A stretch of DNA of 64,000 nt from NCBI RefSeq assembly GCF_047372505.1, contig NZ_JBKBEU010000004.1, positions 1 through 64,000 of the forward strand, read 5' to 3'. Below, one piece after another: positions 1-9,382 of this stretch. Under the pieces are notes generated by a model. It had not been told where the DNA came from. It was given only the letters and a program-made list of their open reading frames with translations, and ran no database searches. Position 1 is the stretch's first letter. Each line of letters starts with the position of its first letter. The stretch is from Phaeobacter cretensis (GTDB taxonomy: Bacteria > Pseudomonadota > Alphaproteobacteria > Rhodobacterales > Rhodobacteraceae). The translations under genes and the position numbers were made by a program.

Positions 1-1
1 G

Positions 2-880
2 CTCACTCGTACAAGCCGTGAACTGGACCTGACCAATCAGGCCATGGTGCAGGATTTTTTTGCCGCAGAGGCCCCCGATCAGGTGGTCCTTGCCGCGGCC
101 AAAGTGGGCGGCATCCATGCCAATAACGCCTATCCGGCAGACTTCATCTACGAAAACCTGATGATTGAATGCAATGTGATCCATGCCGCTCATGCGCAGG
201 GCGTGCAGCGGCTGCTGCAGCTGGGATCAAGTTGTATCTACCCCAAACTGGCCCCCCAACCGATGGCCGAGGCGGCGCTGCTGACGGATACGCTGGAGGC
301 CACCAACGAGCCCTACGCCATTGCCAAGATCGCAGGCATCAAGCTGTGCGAAAGCTACAACCGCCAATATGGCCGTGACTATCGCTCGGTGATGCCGACC
401 AACCTTTATGGGCCGGGCGATAATTTCCATCCGGAAAACAGCCATGTTCTGCCTGCGCTTATTCGCCGGTTTGATGCGGCGGCGCGGGCGGGGGATGATC
501 AGGTCACGATCTGGGGCACAGGCACGCCCCGGCGCGAATTTCTGCATGTGGATGATATGGCGGCGGCCTCGCTGTTTGTGCTGGATCTGGATGTGGATAC
601 CTACCGGCGTGAAACCAACCCGATGCTCAGCCATATCAATGTCGGCTGCGGTCAGGATATCTCGATCCTGGAACTGGCACAGATGGTTGCCGATGTGGTG
701 GGTTTCAAAGGTGAGATCCGAACCAATCCCGACCAGCCCGATGGCACCCCGCGCAAGCTGATGGATGTCTCACGGCTGGCCCGGTTGGGCTGGCAGGCGG
801 GGATCCCCCTGCGCGAGGGGCTGGTGCAGACATATGGTTGGTATCTGGAGCAGGATCAGGCCAGTTTGCGCAGCAAATAA
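2..880 (+). CDS. fcl: GDP-L-fucose synthase, 5'-truncated by window edge
   Basis: This is the C-terminal part of an NAD(P)-dependent epimerase/reductase that converts GDP-4-keto-6-deoxymannose to GDP-L-fucose in the cytoplasm. The reading frame is open from base 2, so the nucleotide-binding N-terminus lies outside the window. Visible are the start of the conserved core (AAKVGGIHANNAYPADF), the SSCIYPK stretch, the catalytic YAIAKIAG (Tyr-x-x-x-Lys), NLYGPGDNFHPENSHVLPALI and WGTGTPRREFLHVDD, all typical of GDP-fucose synthases of about 310-320 residues. manC follows 214 bp downstream on the same strand and feeds the same pathway. The partner GDP-mannose 4,6-dehydratase (gmd) is not in the window and would be expected just upstream. 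Family assignment is firm. Confidence 0.93.
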   Translation, partial: LTRTSRELDLTNQAMVQDFFAAEAPDQVVLAAAKVGGIHANNAYPADFIYENLMIECNVIHAAHAQGVQRLLQLGSSCIYPKLAPQPMAEAALLTDTLEATNEPYAIAKIAGIKLCESYNRQYGRDYRSVMPTNLYGPGDNFHPENSHVLPALIRRFDAAARAGDDQVTIWGTGTPRREFLHVDDMAAASLFVLDLDVDTYRRETNPMLSHINVGCGQDISILELAQMVADVVGFKGEIRTNPDQPDGTPRKLMDVSRLARLGWQAGIPLREGLVQTYGWYLEQDQASLRSK

Positions 881-1094
881 CCGATCCGAACGAAACATCA
901 GTCTGAAGGTGGGGCTGATCTGAGCACAGGATTTGGGTCAAAAACACCCCTTCAGAGCGGGCTCAGCACTGTGCCACTGGCCATCGCCCCAAAAAAGGCC
1001 CAGAAAAGACAGTCAGATGGCCCGAAAAACGGGCAGACATTGACCTGAAACGGGTCAAGATAAGACTCGCAGACCGGTCAGAAAGGGACAGCCC

Positions 1095-2516
1095 ATGATC
1101 ACCCCCATTCTTCTGTGCGGCGGCTCGGGCACACGGCTGTGGCCGTTGTCGCGCAAGAGCTACCCCAAGCAATTTGTGCCCCTGGTGGGAGAGACGACGC
1201 TGTTTCAGGCCTCCGCGCTGCGGTTGTCGGGGGATGGGTTTGCGCAGCCGATGGTGCTGACCAATTCTGATTTCCGTTTTATCGTCACCGAACAGCTGGC
1301 CGAGGCGGGCATTGATCCGGGCGCCATTCTGATTGAGCCGGCCGGACGCAATACGGCGCCTGCGGTTCTGGCGGCGGCGCTGTGGCTGGCGGCACGCGAC
1401 CCGGATGGGCTGATGCTGGTGGCGCCTTCGGATCACGTGGTGCCGGATGCGGCGGCCTTTCGCGCGGCTGTGGCGGCGGCGGAACCGGCGGCGCGGGATG
1501 GCCGGTTGGTCACCTTTGGGATCAAGCCGGACCGGGCGGAAACCGGTTATGGCTATCTTGAGCTGGATGGCGATCCCGGTGATTTCACACCACGGGTGAT
1601 TGATCTCAAACGATTTGTTGAAAAACCTGATCTGACCACCGCCGAGGCCATGCTTGCCTCGGGCCAGTTCCTGTGGAATGCGGGTATTTTCCTGTTTTCG
1701 GTTCAGGCAATTCTGGCCGCGTTCCGTGTTCATGCGCCGGATCTGATCGCGCCGGTGCAGGCGGCGGTTGATAAAGGTGAGCCGGATCTTGGTTTTCTGC
1801 GGCTGGACCCGGACGCCTGGGACGGGGCGGTGGATATCTCTATCGACTATGCGGTGATGGAGCGGGCGGATAACCTCGCTGTGGTGCCTTATGCCGGGGG
1901 CTGGTCTGATCTGGGCGGTTGGGATGCGGTTTGGCGCGAAAGCGGCCCGGATGGGGCGGGAATTGTCACCCAAGGCCGCGCCACTGCCATCGACTGCAGC
2001 AACAGCTTGTTGCGATCTGAGGATGACGGGCTGGAGGTTGTCGGTATCGGGCTGACTGACGTGATTGCTGTGGCCATGCCTGATGCGGTGTTGGTGGCGG
2101 ATGCCTCCCGCGCGCAGGACGTGAAAAAAGCTGTTGCGGCGCTCAAGGAAAAATCTGCCCGCCAGGCTGAATCCTTTCCCAAGGATCATCGCCCCTGGGG
2201 GTGGTTCGAAAGCCTGGTCGTGGGCGAACGGTTCCAGGTGAAACGCATCCATGTGCACCCCGGAGCGGCGCTGTCGCTGCAAAGCCATCATCACCGATCA
2301 GAGCATTGGATCGTGGTGGAAGGCACCGCTAAGGTGACGGTGGACGACAAGGTGCAGCTGGTGAGTGAAAACCAGTCCGTCTATATCCCGCTGGGCGCGG
2401 TACACCGGATGGAGAACCCCGGCAAGGTGCCGATGGTTCTCATCGAGGTGCAGACTGGCAGCTATCTGGGCGAGGATGATATTATCCGTTACGAGGATAT
2501 CTACGCCCGCAAATAA
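1095..2516 (+). CDS. manC: mannose-1-phosphate guanylyltransferase / mannose-6-phosphate isomerase
   Basis: This is a bifunctional type II enzyme of 473 residues, the usual length, making GDP-mannose from mannose-1-phosphate and GTP and often isomerising fructose-6-phosphate to mannose-6-phosphate. The N-terminal nucleotidyltransferase signature (GGSGTRLWPLSRKSYPKQF) spans about residues 8-26, FVEKP lies near residue 174, and FLWNAGIF follows. The C-terminal cupin-type isomerase domain (about 350-465) has the metal-binding run with SLQSHHHRSEHW and the YIPLGAVHR motif. The ATG at 1095 is preceded by GAAAGGGA. GDP-mannose is the precursor of the GDP-fucose made by the upstream neighbour, so the two genes form a GDP-6-deoxyhexose supply pair. 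Confidence 0.95.
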   Translation: MITPILLCGGSGTRLWPLSRKSYPKQFVPLVGETTLFQASALRLSGDGFAQPMVLTNSDFRFIVTEQLAEAGIDPGAILIEPAGRNTAPAVLAAALWLAARDPDGLMLVAPSDHVVPDAAAFRAAVAAAEPAARDGRLVTFGIKPDRAETGYGYLELDGDPGDFTPRVIDLKRFVEKPDLTTAEAMLASGQFLWNAGIFLFSVQAILAAFRVHAPDLIAPVQAAVDKGEPDLGFLRLDPDAWDGAVDISIDYAVMERADNLAVVPYAGGWSDLGGWDAVWRESGPDGAGIVTQGRATAIDCSNSLLRSEDDGLEVVGIGLTDVIAVAMPDAVLVADASRAQDVKKAVAALKEKSARQAESFPKDHRPWGWFESLVVGERFQVKRIHVHPGAALSLQSHHHRSEHWIVVEGTAKVTVDDKVQLVSENQSVYIPLGAVHRMENPGKVPMVLIEVQTGSYLGEDDIIRYEDIYARK

Positions 2517-2554
2517 TCCCGGTAATTCCGGTAATTCCGGCGCGCGTGTGGTCC

Positions 2555-3811
2555 CTAACGGATCAGCCAGTCTTCCAGACCTTCGGGCGGGGTGTCTGGG
2601 GCGGATGGGACTGTGCGCAGGCGGATCCAGCGTGGATCCGTGGGCTGGCCGCAACGCAGGCGCAGCTTGCCCAGAAGGCCGACCATATCCCATTCCACCC
2701 GTTCGGCCCGACTGCGGTAGGGGCGGGTGGGATCATATGCGGGGTTGAGACTGGGCGTGCCGCAGGCCCCACGCAGCATGGCCCCAAACCCGTCGCGCAG
2801 GCTGCGGCCCTGCCAGCGACCGCCATCGTCATTGCCCAGGATCGATGGCGTCGAGGAAATCACCCCCATGGGTATCTCGTCGGGGTGCGCGGCGCGGATC
2901 TTGTCGCCCTCCAGTACCACGCTCAGGCCGCGCCGGTCCTCGCCGTCCGGATTGCCATCCAGCCATTCGAAAAATTCCGCATAATCCGCGCCACCTCCGG
3001 TCCAGGCGCCATCGCAATAGCCGTTGCCATCCTGACCAAGGCGAAACACCGCGCCACTGCCATCGCTGGCCACAAGATAATCCTGCGTGCTCCCTGTGGC
3101 GGTGAGCGCGAGCAGGGTGGTGTCATCGCCGCTGACCTCCAGATGGGCGCCGGGATTATAAGTGCCAAAGCCTGCGCGCTGAGTGGCGGATTTCAACACC
3201 ATGGCGGCATCCCAACTGCTGCCATCTGGCGAGAGTTTGACGGTGAAATCAGTATTGCCCGCCAGCCCCATCTCGGCATGGCCGCTCCAGTTGGACTGAA
3301 ACAGCAGGCTGGCGGTGTCGCCGTCGGCTGATTTGTTGATCTTCAGTTGATGGCCACCACCATCATGGCTGAGCAGAGTGGCCGGGCTGCGCAGAGACAG
3401 GCGATTGACCGCATCGGCGTTGGTGGCGATGCCCAGACGCTCCAGCCGATCCCCGGTCAGGGTTGGCAAGACCCAGGCGGTGCCGTCCCAGATCCGCAGC
3501 GCCTGATCTTCCAGCGCCCAGGCCTGCCAACCCGGCTGCGGCGTCAGGAACTGCCATGCGGCGTCCTGCCAGATCGCCAGCCGCCCGCCCTGACCGGCCC
3601 AGGCATCCGCAGGGGTGTCGGCCAGCCCATAGGCCGCGCCTTCGGCAGGTTCGGTGGGCGGAGTGGTGGCATCAAAGCCGGTGAGACGCAGCTGGACCAG
3701 CGCATCCAGCATGCGCAGCGCTTCATTATGGGTCACATGTTTCTGCGCCTGGGCTGGCATCAGATAAGGCAGGGCAAGAAGCGGCGTGGTGTCGGGCAAG
3801 TATTCTGGCAT
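2555..3811 (-). CDS. DUF2793 protein with peptidase-G2-like autoprocessing region
   Basis: 418 residues, convergent with manC. The N-terminus (about 10-105) matches DUF2793, recognisable by LPYLMPAQAQKHVTHNEAL and the tryptophan-rich WQDAAWQFLTPQPGWQAW segment. This domain is common in Rhodobacterales proteins related to phage and gene-transfer-agent tails. The middle is beta-rich (SPDGSSWDAAMVLKSATQRAG). The C-terminal third carries GGADYAEFFEWLDGNPDGEDR followed by GDKIR and MGVISSTPSILGND. This layout resembles the peptidase G2 intramolecular-chaperone domain, which trims itself from trimeric phage tail spikes. The domain identity is from memory. A tail-fibre-like surface protein or carbohydrate-binding protein is an inference, and no signal peptide is visible. 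Confidence 0.7.
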   Translation of the reverse strand: MPEYLPDTTPLLALPYLMPAQAQKHVTHNEALRMLDALVQLRLTGFDATTPPTEPAEGAAYGLADTPADAWAGQGGRLAIWQDAAWQFLTPQPGWQAWALEDQALRIWDGTAWVLPTLTGDRLERLGIATNADAVNRLSLRSPATLLSHDGGGHQLKINKSADGDTASLLFQSNWSGHAEMGLAGNTDFTVKLSPDGSSWDAAMVLKSATQRAGFGTYNPGAHLEVSGDDTTLLALTATGSTQDYLVASDGSGAVFRLGQDGNGYCDGAWTGGGADYAEFFEWLDGNPDGEDRRGLSVVLEGDKIRAAHPDEIPMGVISSTPSILGNDDGGRWQGRSLRDGFGAMLRGACGTPSLNPAYDPTRPYRSRAERVEWDMVGLLGKLRLRCGQPTDPRWIRLRTVPSAPDTPPEGLEDWLIR

Positions 3812-4072
3812 TCTGACAGCTCCTGATCGCGGGGACGGCGCCAGAATGCCTCAGCTGCATCACCCGGCCCCTAAGGGCGCGCGCGCGCGCTCTGCAACAC
3901 CCATATTAGCTCCTGATAGTTTCAACCTGAACGGGTGGATTGTCTTCAATATGTAAACAATCTCCCCGTTTCTGCCCCATTCCTGTCCGCCCTGACGCCT
4001 TGCGCCCCCGCGAGGCTGCTCCCGACCCCGAGGCGATTGCCTGCGCGGGTCGGGTGATGTGACAGCGCGGGG
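3812..4072. promoter_or_regulatory. divergent intergenic region with a (GC)7 tract
   Basis: This stretch separates two divergently transcribed genes, so both promoters should lie here. It contains an alternating GC tract at 3877-3890 and an AT-rich patch around 3900-3960 that could hold promoter elements. No convincing -35/-10 pair stands out. Confidence 0.3.
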
Positions 4073-6289
4073 GTGGCTAAGATGGATCTACGATTTGCAG
4101 GACGGTTCGGGGCTGATGATCTGCTGCTGGACAGCGATTTGCGCGATCTGGAAATCCATCAGGGGGCGAATGGCGCAGCACAGCTGTTTGCCGTGACGGG
4201 GCTGAATGGTGGCATCGCCAGCTACAGTCTGGGCAGAGGTGCGCCGGTTTTGCGCGACGCGGTCTATCATCGCGGTCTTGGGTTGGCCGGCGGCGAGGCG
4301 ACTCTGGCGGAGATCGGCGGCGAGACCCGGCTTCTGGTTGAGGGAAGCACCCGCAGCGCCATGGCCTTTCATCAGATCGGCGGCAATGGCCAGCTTGCCG
4401 CACAAGAACAGGCGGCCCTGCCCGGGGCGGGCGCCGCGGGGTTGGAGGCTATGGTTGTTGGCAGTCTTAGTGCCGGAGAACCCGGCGCGCAATCGGTGGT
4501 CTACGGGTTGGTCAACGGCCGCCTGAGTGGCTGGCAGATGGGGGCAGGTGGCGCGCCGGGGGAGGAGGTTGCCACCCGTGGCAGTGCCTCTGCTTATGAT
4601 CGCCCCGGTGCAGTGGCGCTGGAGCTGGCGGATCTGGGGGGCGGCGCACAGGTGTTGCTGCTGGCAGACCGCATCGAACAGGGGGTGCGCAGCTACCGCG
4701 TGGATGCGCAGAGCGGCGCCTTGACCCCGGTGGCCAGCCTCGGTGCGGCGGATGGTCTGGGCGTTGCCGAGCCGACCGCGCTGGAGAGTTTCAACGCCTA
4801 TGGTAGAAGCTGGGCGGTGATGGCGGCGGCGGGCAGCAGTTCGCTCAGCCTGATTGCATTGGGGGCAGGTGGTCAGATGACACTGACCGATCATGTGCTC
4901 GACACAGCTGCCACCCGCTTTGGCGGTGTCGCCGCACTTGAGGTGGTTGATATCGCAGGCGAGATATTGGTGTTGGCGGTGGGCAGTGACGATGGGCTGG
5001 CGCTGTTTCGCATCCTGCCCGAGGGCCAGTTGGTACATGTTCAGAGCCTCATCCATGCCCGTGACACCGGGGGGGCCGGGTTGGGGCTGGAAAATGTCAC
5101 CGCGTTGGCCGCGGTTGTGGTGGGGGATGAGTTGCAGATCTTTGCCGCCTCGGGTCGCGCCGAAGGGCTGTCGCAGTTCACCCTGTCGCTTGCGGAACTG
5201 GGCGATGTGACGACGACGGACAGTGGCCGGATCAGCGGCACACGCGGCAGCGATGTGCTGGCGGGCGGTATCGGCGCGGTGCTGAGCGGTGGCGCAGGGG
5301 CGGACGTCTTTGTGCTGCGCCCCGCCGAGGAGGGGCGCAGTGGCAGCCTGCGCATTACGGATTTCGAAGCCGGTCAGGACAGTCTGGATCTGTCGGGGTT
5401 TGACGGGCTGCGCAGTCTTGATGGGCTGCAGATCCGCAGCCGCAGCGATGGCGCCACGCTTACCCATCAGGCGGCGGATGGCAGCCGTACCGAGGTTGTG
5501 GTGCAAAGCCGGGATGGCGATAGTCTGGAGACGGCGGATCTCTTTGCGGATGGCTTTGTCTTTGCCGATCGCATGCTGCCCCCCGCTGAGGCTCCCGATC
5601 CGATACGCTATGGCAGCGGGGGTGCCGACCGGATCACGGCCCGCACCCCCGGCGATCAGATCAATGGGCTGGGAGGCAATGACACCCTTCTGGGGGGCGA
5701 TGGGCGCGATAGCCTCTGGGGTGATGGTGGCCATGACCGGCTGGTTGGCGGCAATGGCGTGGACCGGCTGCGCGGTCAGGCAGGCAATGATGTGCTGCTG
5801 GGGCAGGACGCGCGGGATCTGCTTGTGGGCGGCGCGGGGCGGGATACGATGGATGGTGGTCGCGGTGCGGATCGGCTGCTGGGGGGCGCGGACGCAGATC
5901 TGCTGCGCGGTGGCGGCCAGAACGACCTCCTGCGCGGCGGTGCCCAGGGGGATCGTCTGATTGGACAGAGCGGAAGGGACAAGTTGTTTGGGCAAAAAGG
6001 CAATGACACGCTGGATGGCGGCAGCGGCCATGACACGCTGACCGGTGGTGCGGGAGCGGATGTCTTTGTCTTTGGACGTGGTCACGGGATCGATCGGATC
6101 CGCGATTTCACCCAAGGTGAGGATGTGATCCATCTGGGGCGGCTGGGCCGGTTGGGTATTGTCGAGGATATGGGCGATCTGCGGTTGCAGCAGCAGGGCG
6201 ACAACACGTTGATCCAGACCGGTGGGGGCGATATCCTCCTGCTGGATCAGATTGCCTCCGAGTTGGGCGCAGATGATTTTATTTTCTGA
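4073..6289 (+). CDS. RTX calcium-binding protein with repeat-rich N-terminal domain
   Basis: 738 residues, GTG start at 4073 (an ATG is available at 4082). The first ~380 residues form a repetitive beta-type region with recurring segments such as LFAVTGLNGGIASYSLG and VVYGLVNGRLSGWQM, suggesting a propeller-like fold. A first RTX-like patch (GTRGSDVLAGG, LSGGAGADVFVL) sits near 395-415. The main block of nonapeptide repeats (GGxGxDxLx, for example LGGNDTLLGGDGRDSLWG) runs from about 530 to 665. The protein ends in GADDFIF, typical of type I secretion substrates, and has no N-terminal signal peptide. Export through a type I system and calcium-dependent folding outside the cell follow from the family. 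Its role, adhesin or enzyme, is unknown. Confidence 0.85.
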   Translation: MAKMDLRFAGRFGADDLLLDSDLRDLEIHQGANGAAQLFAVTGLNGGIASYSLGRGAPVLRDAVYHRGLGLAGGEATLAEIGGETRLLVEGSTRSAMAFHQIGGNGQLAAQEQAALPGAGAAGLEAMVVGSLSAGEPGAQSVVYGLVNGRLSGWQMGAGGAPGEEVATRGSASAYDRPGAVALELADLGGGAQVLLLADRIEQGVRSYRVDAQSGALTPVASLGAADGLGVAEPTALESFNAYGRSWAVMAAAGSSSLSLIALGAGGQMTLTDHVLDTAATRFGGVAALEVVDIAGEILVLAVGSDDGLALFRILPEGQLVHVQSLIHARDTGGAGLGLENVTALAAVVVGDELQIFAASGRAEGLSQFTLSLAELGDVTTTDSGRISGTRGSDVLAGGIGAVLSGGAGADVFVLRPAEEGRSGSLRITDFEAGQDSLDLSGFDGLRSLDGLQIRSRSDGATLTHQAADGSRTEVVVQSRDGDSLETADLFADGFVFADRMLPPAEAPDPIRYGSGGADRITARTPGDQINGLGGNDTLLGGDGRDSLWGDGGHDRLVGGNGVDRLRGQAGNDVLLGQDARDLLVGGAGRDTMDGGRGADRLLGGADADLLRGGGQNDLLRGGAQGDRLIGQSGRDKLFGQKGNDTLDGGSGHDTLTGGAGADVFVFGRGHGIDRIRDFTQGEDVIHLGRLGRLGIVEDMGDLRLQQQGDNTLIQTGGGDILLLDQIASELGADDFIF

Positions 6290-6360
6290 TCAGGGGGCTG
6301 CTCCCTGGGCGGCCTTGGCCAGCTTCAGAACACAAAGACACCCACGCCCGCGTCCGCCTT

Positions 6361-7485
6361 CTAAGGCATGCCGCCCTGCAGACGATCGCTGCCCTGCTCA
6401 CCGAGCAGCATATCGGCATTACGCGTGCCTTGCAGCGTGTTGGCAGCACCATTTCCGATCAGATGGTCCTGTCCGGCCCCGCCCCCGGCGTCTTCGATCA
6501 GATTGAGCGTGCGGCCATCCACCCGGAGGACTGCGGCCATGGCAATATTGTTCTCAAGGCTGCCAATCGTGGAATATTGCCCGGGACGCAGATCAATCCG
6601 GCTGTTGCTGGTGAGGTCGGAGACGTCGATCAGATCAGTGCTGCCCGCATCCCAGATCGTCAGGCTGACACTGCGGGCCACCCCGTCGGCGCCCTCTATG
6701 GTCATGCCCTCGGCGCCGTATTGATAGGCCAGATGATCAGGCTGCGTGCCGCGCCCGTCACCATCTCCGAAATAACTGGTGGCTCCGGTTTGGGTGGATG
6801 TATTCGCGCCATAAAGCAATTTTAGAGCCTGTATATCCCAAAGCATCGGAGGCAGGGCCCAGCCTTGACTTTCGTAGTCCAGAGCTTCTTCACCGGGGTG
6901 GGCAATATACGACATCACAGTGAACTGGCCATTGGTAGCCGGATCATTGGGCATTTCATTGGGGTGATGTAATTCCAGGGCATGACCCAGTTCATGCAGA
7001 TATGTGTTCCAGCTGGAGTGCCTCAGGGCCGGGCATATTGGTCGGGATTGCTGTTGTTGAGCCAGAGATCCCCGGCCAGCGACGGGGTGGTGCCCAGATC
7101 GGCAGGTGCCGGAAAATCGGCAATAAACCCGAACAATCCTGCATTGCCGAAATGGGCGCTGGCAAATGTCAGGTCCACAGGTCCGCCCCGTGCCGGGGTC
7201 AGGGATAGGTTGGCGACCTCGTTCCAGGCGTCGACTGCTTGCAGCACCATCTGCTGCTCGACAGGATCCATGTTAACGGTGGCGCCTTCGGACAGGTGTT
7301 CCCCCCGACGTCATAATCACCGAAGATCGGATAATAGTCATAATAGTCAGGTATCGACGTGATGAACTGATAGCGAATGACGCCGGTGCCATCCTGCCAG
7401 CCTTCGGCATCTCCGACCAAAAGCGCGCGGTAATCCTGATATGTCGGTATGTATTCCCCGTCCGCATGATCTGCGGTCGCAGGCC
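6361..7485 (-). pseudogene. serralysin-type (M10) metalloprotease relic, frameshifted
   Basis: The three reading frames together spell out an M10 peptidase. The N-terminal part (EYIPTYQDYRALLVGDAEGW, IRYQFITSIPDYY) is in one frame to about 7300. The middle (VDAWNEVANLSL, DLWLNNSNPDQYARP) is in a second frame from about 7295 to 7023. The zinc-site and C-terminal part lie in a third frame down to 6361. One shift coincides with a run of six C at 7301-7306 and the second lies at about 7015-7025. The zinc motif at 6964-6996 reads HELGHALELHHP: the three His and the Glu are present, but the usual Gly at position 8 is Glu. The Met-turn VMSY remains. Only about two RTX repeats remain before the stop, so the secretion signal is missing, and no start codon is found upstream. 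Confidence 0.8.
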
Positions 7486-7655
7486 AGCAGATCAGTGAAA
7501 CGCACCTATGTGTTTAATTACTCATGAAATCCTGGCGACACAGGGGAATTTCGGATCGGGGGCAGAGACAGAAATCTTCCTTTCCCGTGGCATCACAGCC
7601 GTCTGGGCGTTAGGACAGAAGACAGGACCACGGCAGCAGATCGGGGGGAGAGGAC

Positions 7656-8210
7656 ATGCAGATCGAAGAGACCGCCCTGCCAGGGGTGAAGATTGTGACA
7701 CCGGCGCGGTTTGGCGATACGCGTGGGTTTTTCTCCGAATGCTGGAACCACGCACGGATGACCGAAGCAGGGATTGATCTTGAGTTTGTGCAGGACAATC
7801 ATTCGCTGTCGATGGAGCCGGGCACTCTGCGAGGGCTGCATTTCCAGGCCCCCCCTCATGCGCAGGCTAAGCTGGTGCGCTGTGGTCAGGGGGTGCTGTT
7901 TGATGTGGCGGTGGATATCCGCAAAGGCTCGCCCACATATGGGCGTTGGGTCGGGGTTGAGCTTTCGGCCGAAAACGGCCGCCAGCTGCTGATCCCTGCA
8001 GGGTTTCTGCACGGGTTTGTCACGCGCGTACCCCGGACCGAGGTTCTCTATAAATGCAGCGATTACTACGCGCCGGATTGTGACGGTGCGGTGGCCTGGG
8101 ACAGCTGCGGCATCGATTGGGGTGTATTGGACGCGCCGGTTTTGTCCGAAAAAGATGCCAAGGCCCCCCGATTTGAAGACTTCGACAGCCCCTTCGTGTG
8201 GGAAGGATAA
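7656..8210 (+). CDS. rfbC: dTDP-4-dehydrorhamnose 3,5-epimerase
   Basis: 184 residues, the standard length for RmlC. It epimerises C3 and C5 of dTDP-4-keto-6-deoxyglucose in L-rhamnose synthesis. The cupin core shows TLRGLHFQ (catalytic His), KLVRCGQGVLFDVAVDIR, IPAGFLHGF and the catalytic-Tyr segment EVLYKCSDYY. The ATG at 7656 follows GGGGGGAGAGGAC. It is the first gene of a four-gene operon, and rfbB begins 6 nt after its stop. Regulation is not evident beyond a presumed promoter in the ~170 bp between the protease relic and this gene. Confidence 0.96.
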   Translation: MQIEETALPGVKIVTPARFGDTRGFFSECWNHARMTEAGIDLEFVQDNHSLSMEPGTLRGLHFQAPPHAQAKLVRCGQGVLFDVAVDIRKGSPTYGRWVGVELSAENGRQLLIPAGFLHGFVTRVPRTEVLYKCSDYYAPDCDGAVAWDSCGIDWGVLDAPVLSEKDAKAPRFEDFDSPFVWEG

Positions 8211-8215
8211 AAGAG

Positions 8216-9280
8216 ATGAAAATTCTGGTGACAGGTGGGGCGGGATTTATCGGCTCGGCAGTGGTACGACTGGCCGTGGGGCGCGGTCATGAGGTGGTCA
8301 ATCTTGATGCGCTGACCTATGCCGCCTGTCTGGACAATCTGGCCGAGGTGGTAGAGAGCCCACTTTATGCCTTTGAACAGGTTGATATTCGGGACCGCGC
8401 TGAATTAGACACTGTTTTTGACCACCACAAGCCAGACGTCGTGATGCATCTTGCTGCCGAAAGCCATGTGGATCGCTCGATTGACGGGCCTGGCGATTTC
8501 ATCGAGACCAATATCGTCGGCACGTTTCATATGCTGGAGGCGGCGCGAAAGTACTGGCTTCAGGCTGGTCGCCCGGAGGGGTTCCGGTTCCATCATATTT
8601 CCACCGACGAGGTTTACGGCAGCCTGCCTGAGGATCCGGCAGAGCTGTTCACGGAACAGACGGCTTATGATCCGCGCTCACCCTATTCCGCCTCCAAGGC
8701 TGCCAGCGATCATTTGGTGCGCGCCTGGACTGAGACCTATGGGTTGCCGGTGCTGCTGACCAATTGTTCCAACAACTACGGCCCCTATCATTTCCCGGAA
8801 AAGCTGATCCCGGTGGTGATCCTGAATGCGCTGGCCGGACAGCCGCTGCCGATCTATGGCGACGGGTCCAACATCCGCGACTGGCTCTATGTGGAAGATC
8901 ACGCCGATGCGCTTTTGACAGTGGTTCAGAAGGGAAAAATCGGGCGGACCTATAACATCGGGGGCGAGAACGAGCGGAACAATCTGGACCTGGTGCAGAC
9001 ACTCTGTGCCATTCTGGACGAAAAGCGCCCGCGCGAAGACGGCCGATCTTACAAGGATCAGATCACATTTGTGACGGACCGCCCTGGCCATGACGCACGT
9101 TATGCCATCGACCCCAGCCGCATCCGGAATGAGCTGGGCTGGCGTCCCAGTGTCACGGTTGAGGAAGGTCTGGCCAAGACCGTTCAATGGTATCTCGACA
9201 ATGAGAGCTGGTGGCGGGCCTTGCAAGACCGCGAGGGGGTCGGCCAGCGGTTGGGGACTGACAAGGATGCGGGCAAGTGA
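8216..9280 (+). CDS. rfbB: dTDP-glucose 4,6-dehydratase
   Basis: 354 residues. It makes dTDP-4-keto-6-deoxyglucose from dTDP-glucose using tightly bound NAD+. The Rossmann motif GGAGFIGS is at about residues 7-14, followed by HLAAESHVDRSIDGP, the STDEVYGSL loop, the catalytic SPYSASKAASDHLV (Tyr-x-x-x-Lys) and NCSNNYGPYHFPEKLIP, all hallmark RmlB segments. The ATG at 8216 is chosen over the upstream in-frame GTG at 8198 because it starts directly at the Rossmann strand and follows AAGAG. It contains, at 8404-8422, a variant of the TTA-containing 19-nt sequence also seen in rfbD and glf (see findings). Confidence 0.96.
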   Translation: MKILVTGGAGFIGSAVVRLAVGRGHEVVNLDALTYAACLDNLAEVVESPLYAFEQVDIRDRAELDTVFDHHKPDVVMHLAAESHVDRSIDGPGDFIETNIVGTFHMLEAARKYWLQAGRPEGFRFHHISTDEVYGSLPEDPAELFTEQTAYDPRSPYSASKAASDHLVRAWTETYGLPVLLTNCSNNYGPYHFPEKLIPVVILNALAGQPLPIYGDGSNIRDWLYVEDHADALLTVVQKGKIGRTYNIGGENERNNLDLVQTLCAILDEKRPREDGRSYKDQITFVTDRPGHDARYAIDPSRIRNELGWRPSVTVEEGLAKTVQWYLDNESWWRALQDREGVGQRLGTDKDAGK

Positions 9281-9382
9281 CGGCGTTCTGCTTGGACAAC
9301 CGGCCCCTGCCGGGGGTATTTCTAGCCAGAAGACAACAGGCTCTGATTGGTCTTGGACTGCGGGGGAAAAGAGGAGGCACCT

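Noticed and set aside
963..2294. 443-residue open frame antisense to manC
   Set aside because: High-GC shadow of a clear gene; Arg/His/Gln-rich composition with no domain.
4088..6133. 681-residue open frame antisense to the RTX gene
   Set aside because: Produced by the GC-rich RTX repeats in the opposite strand; Ile/Gln/His-biased and no motif.
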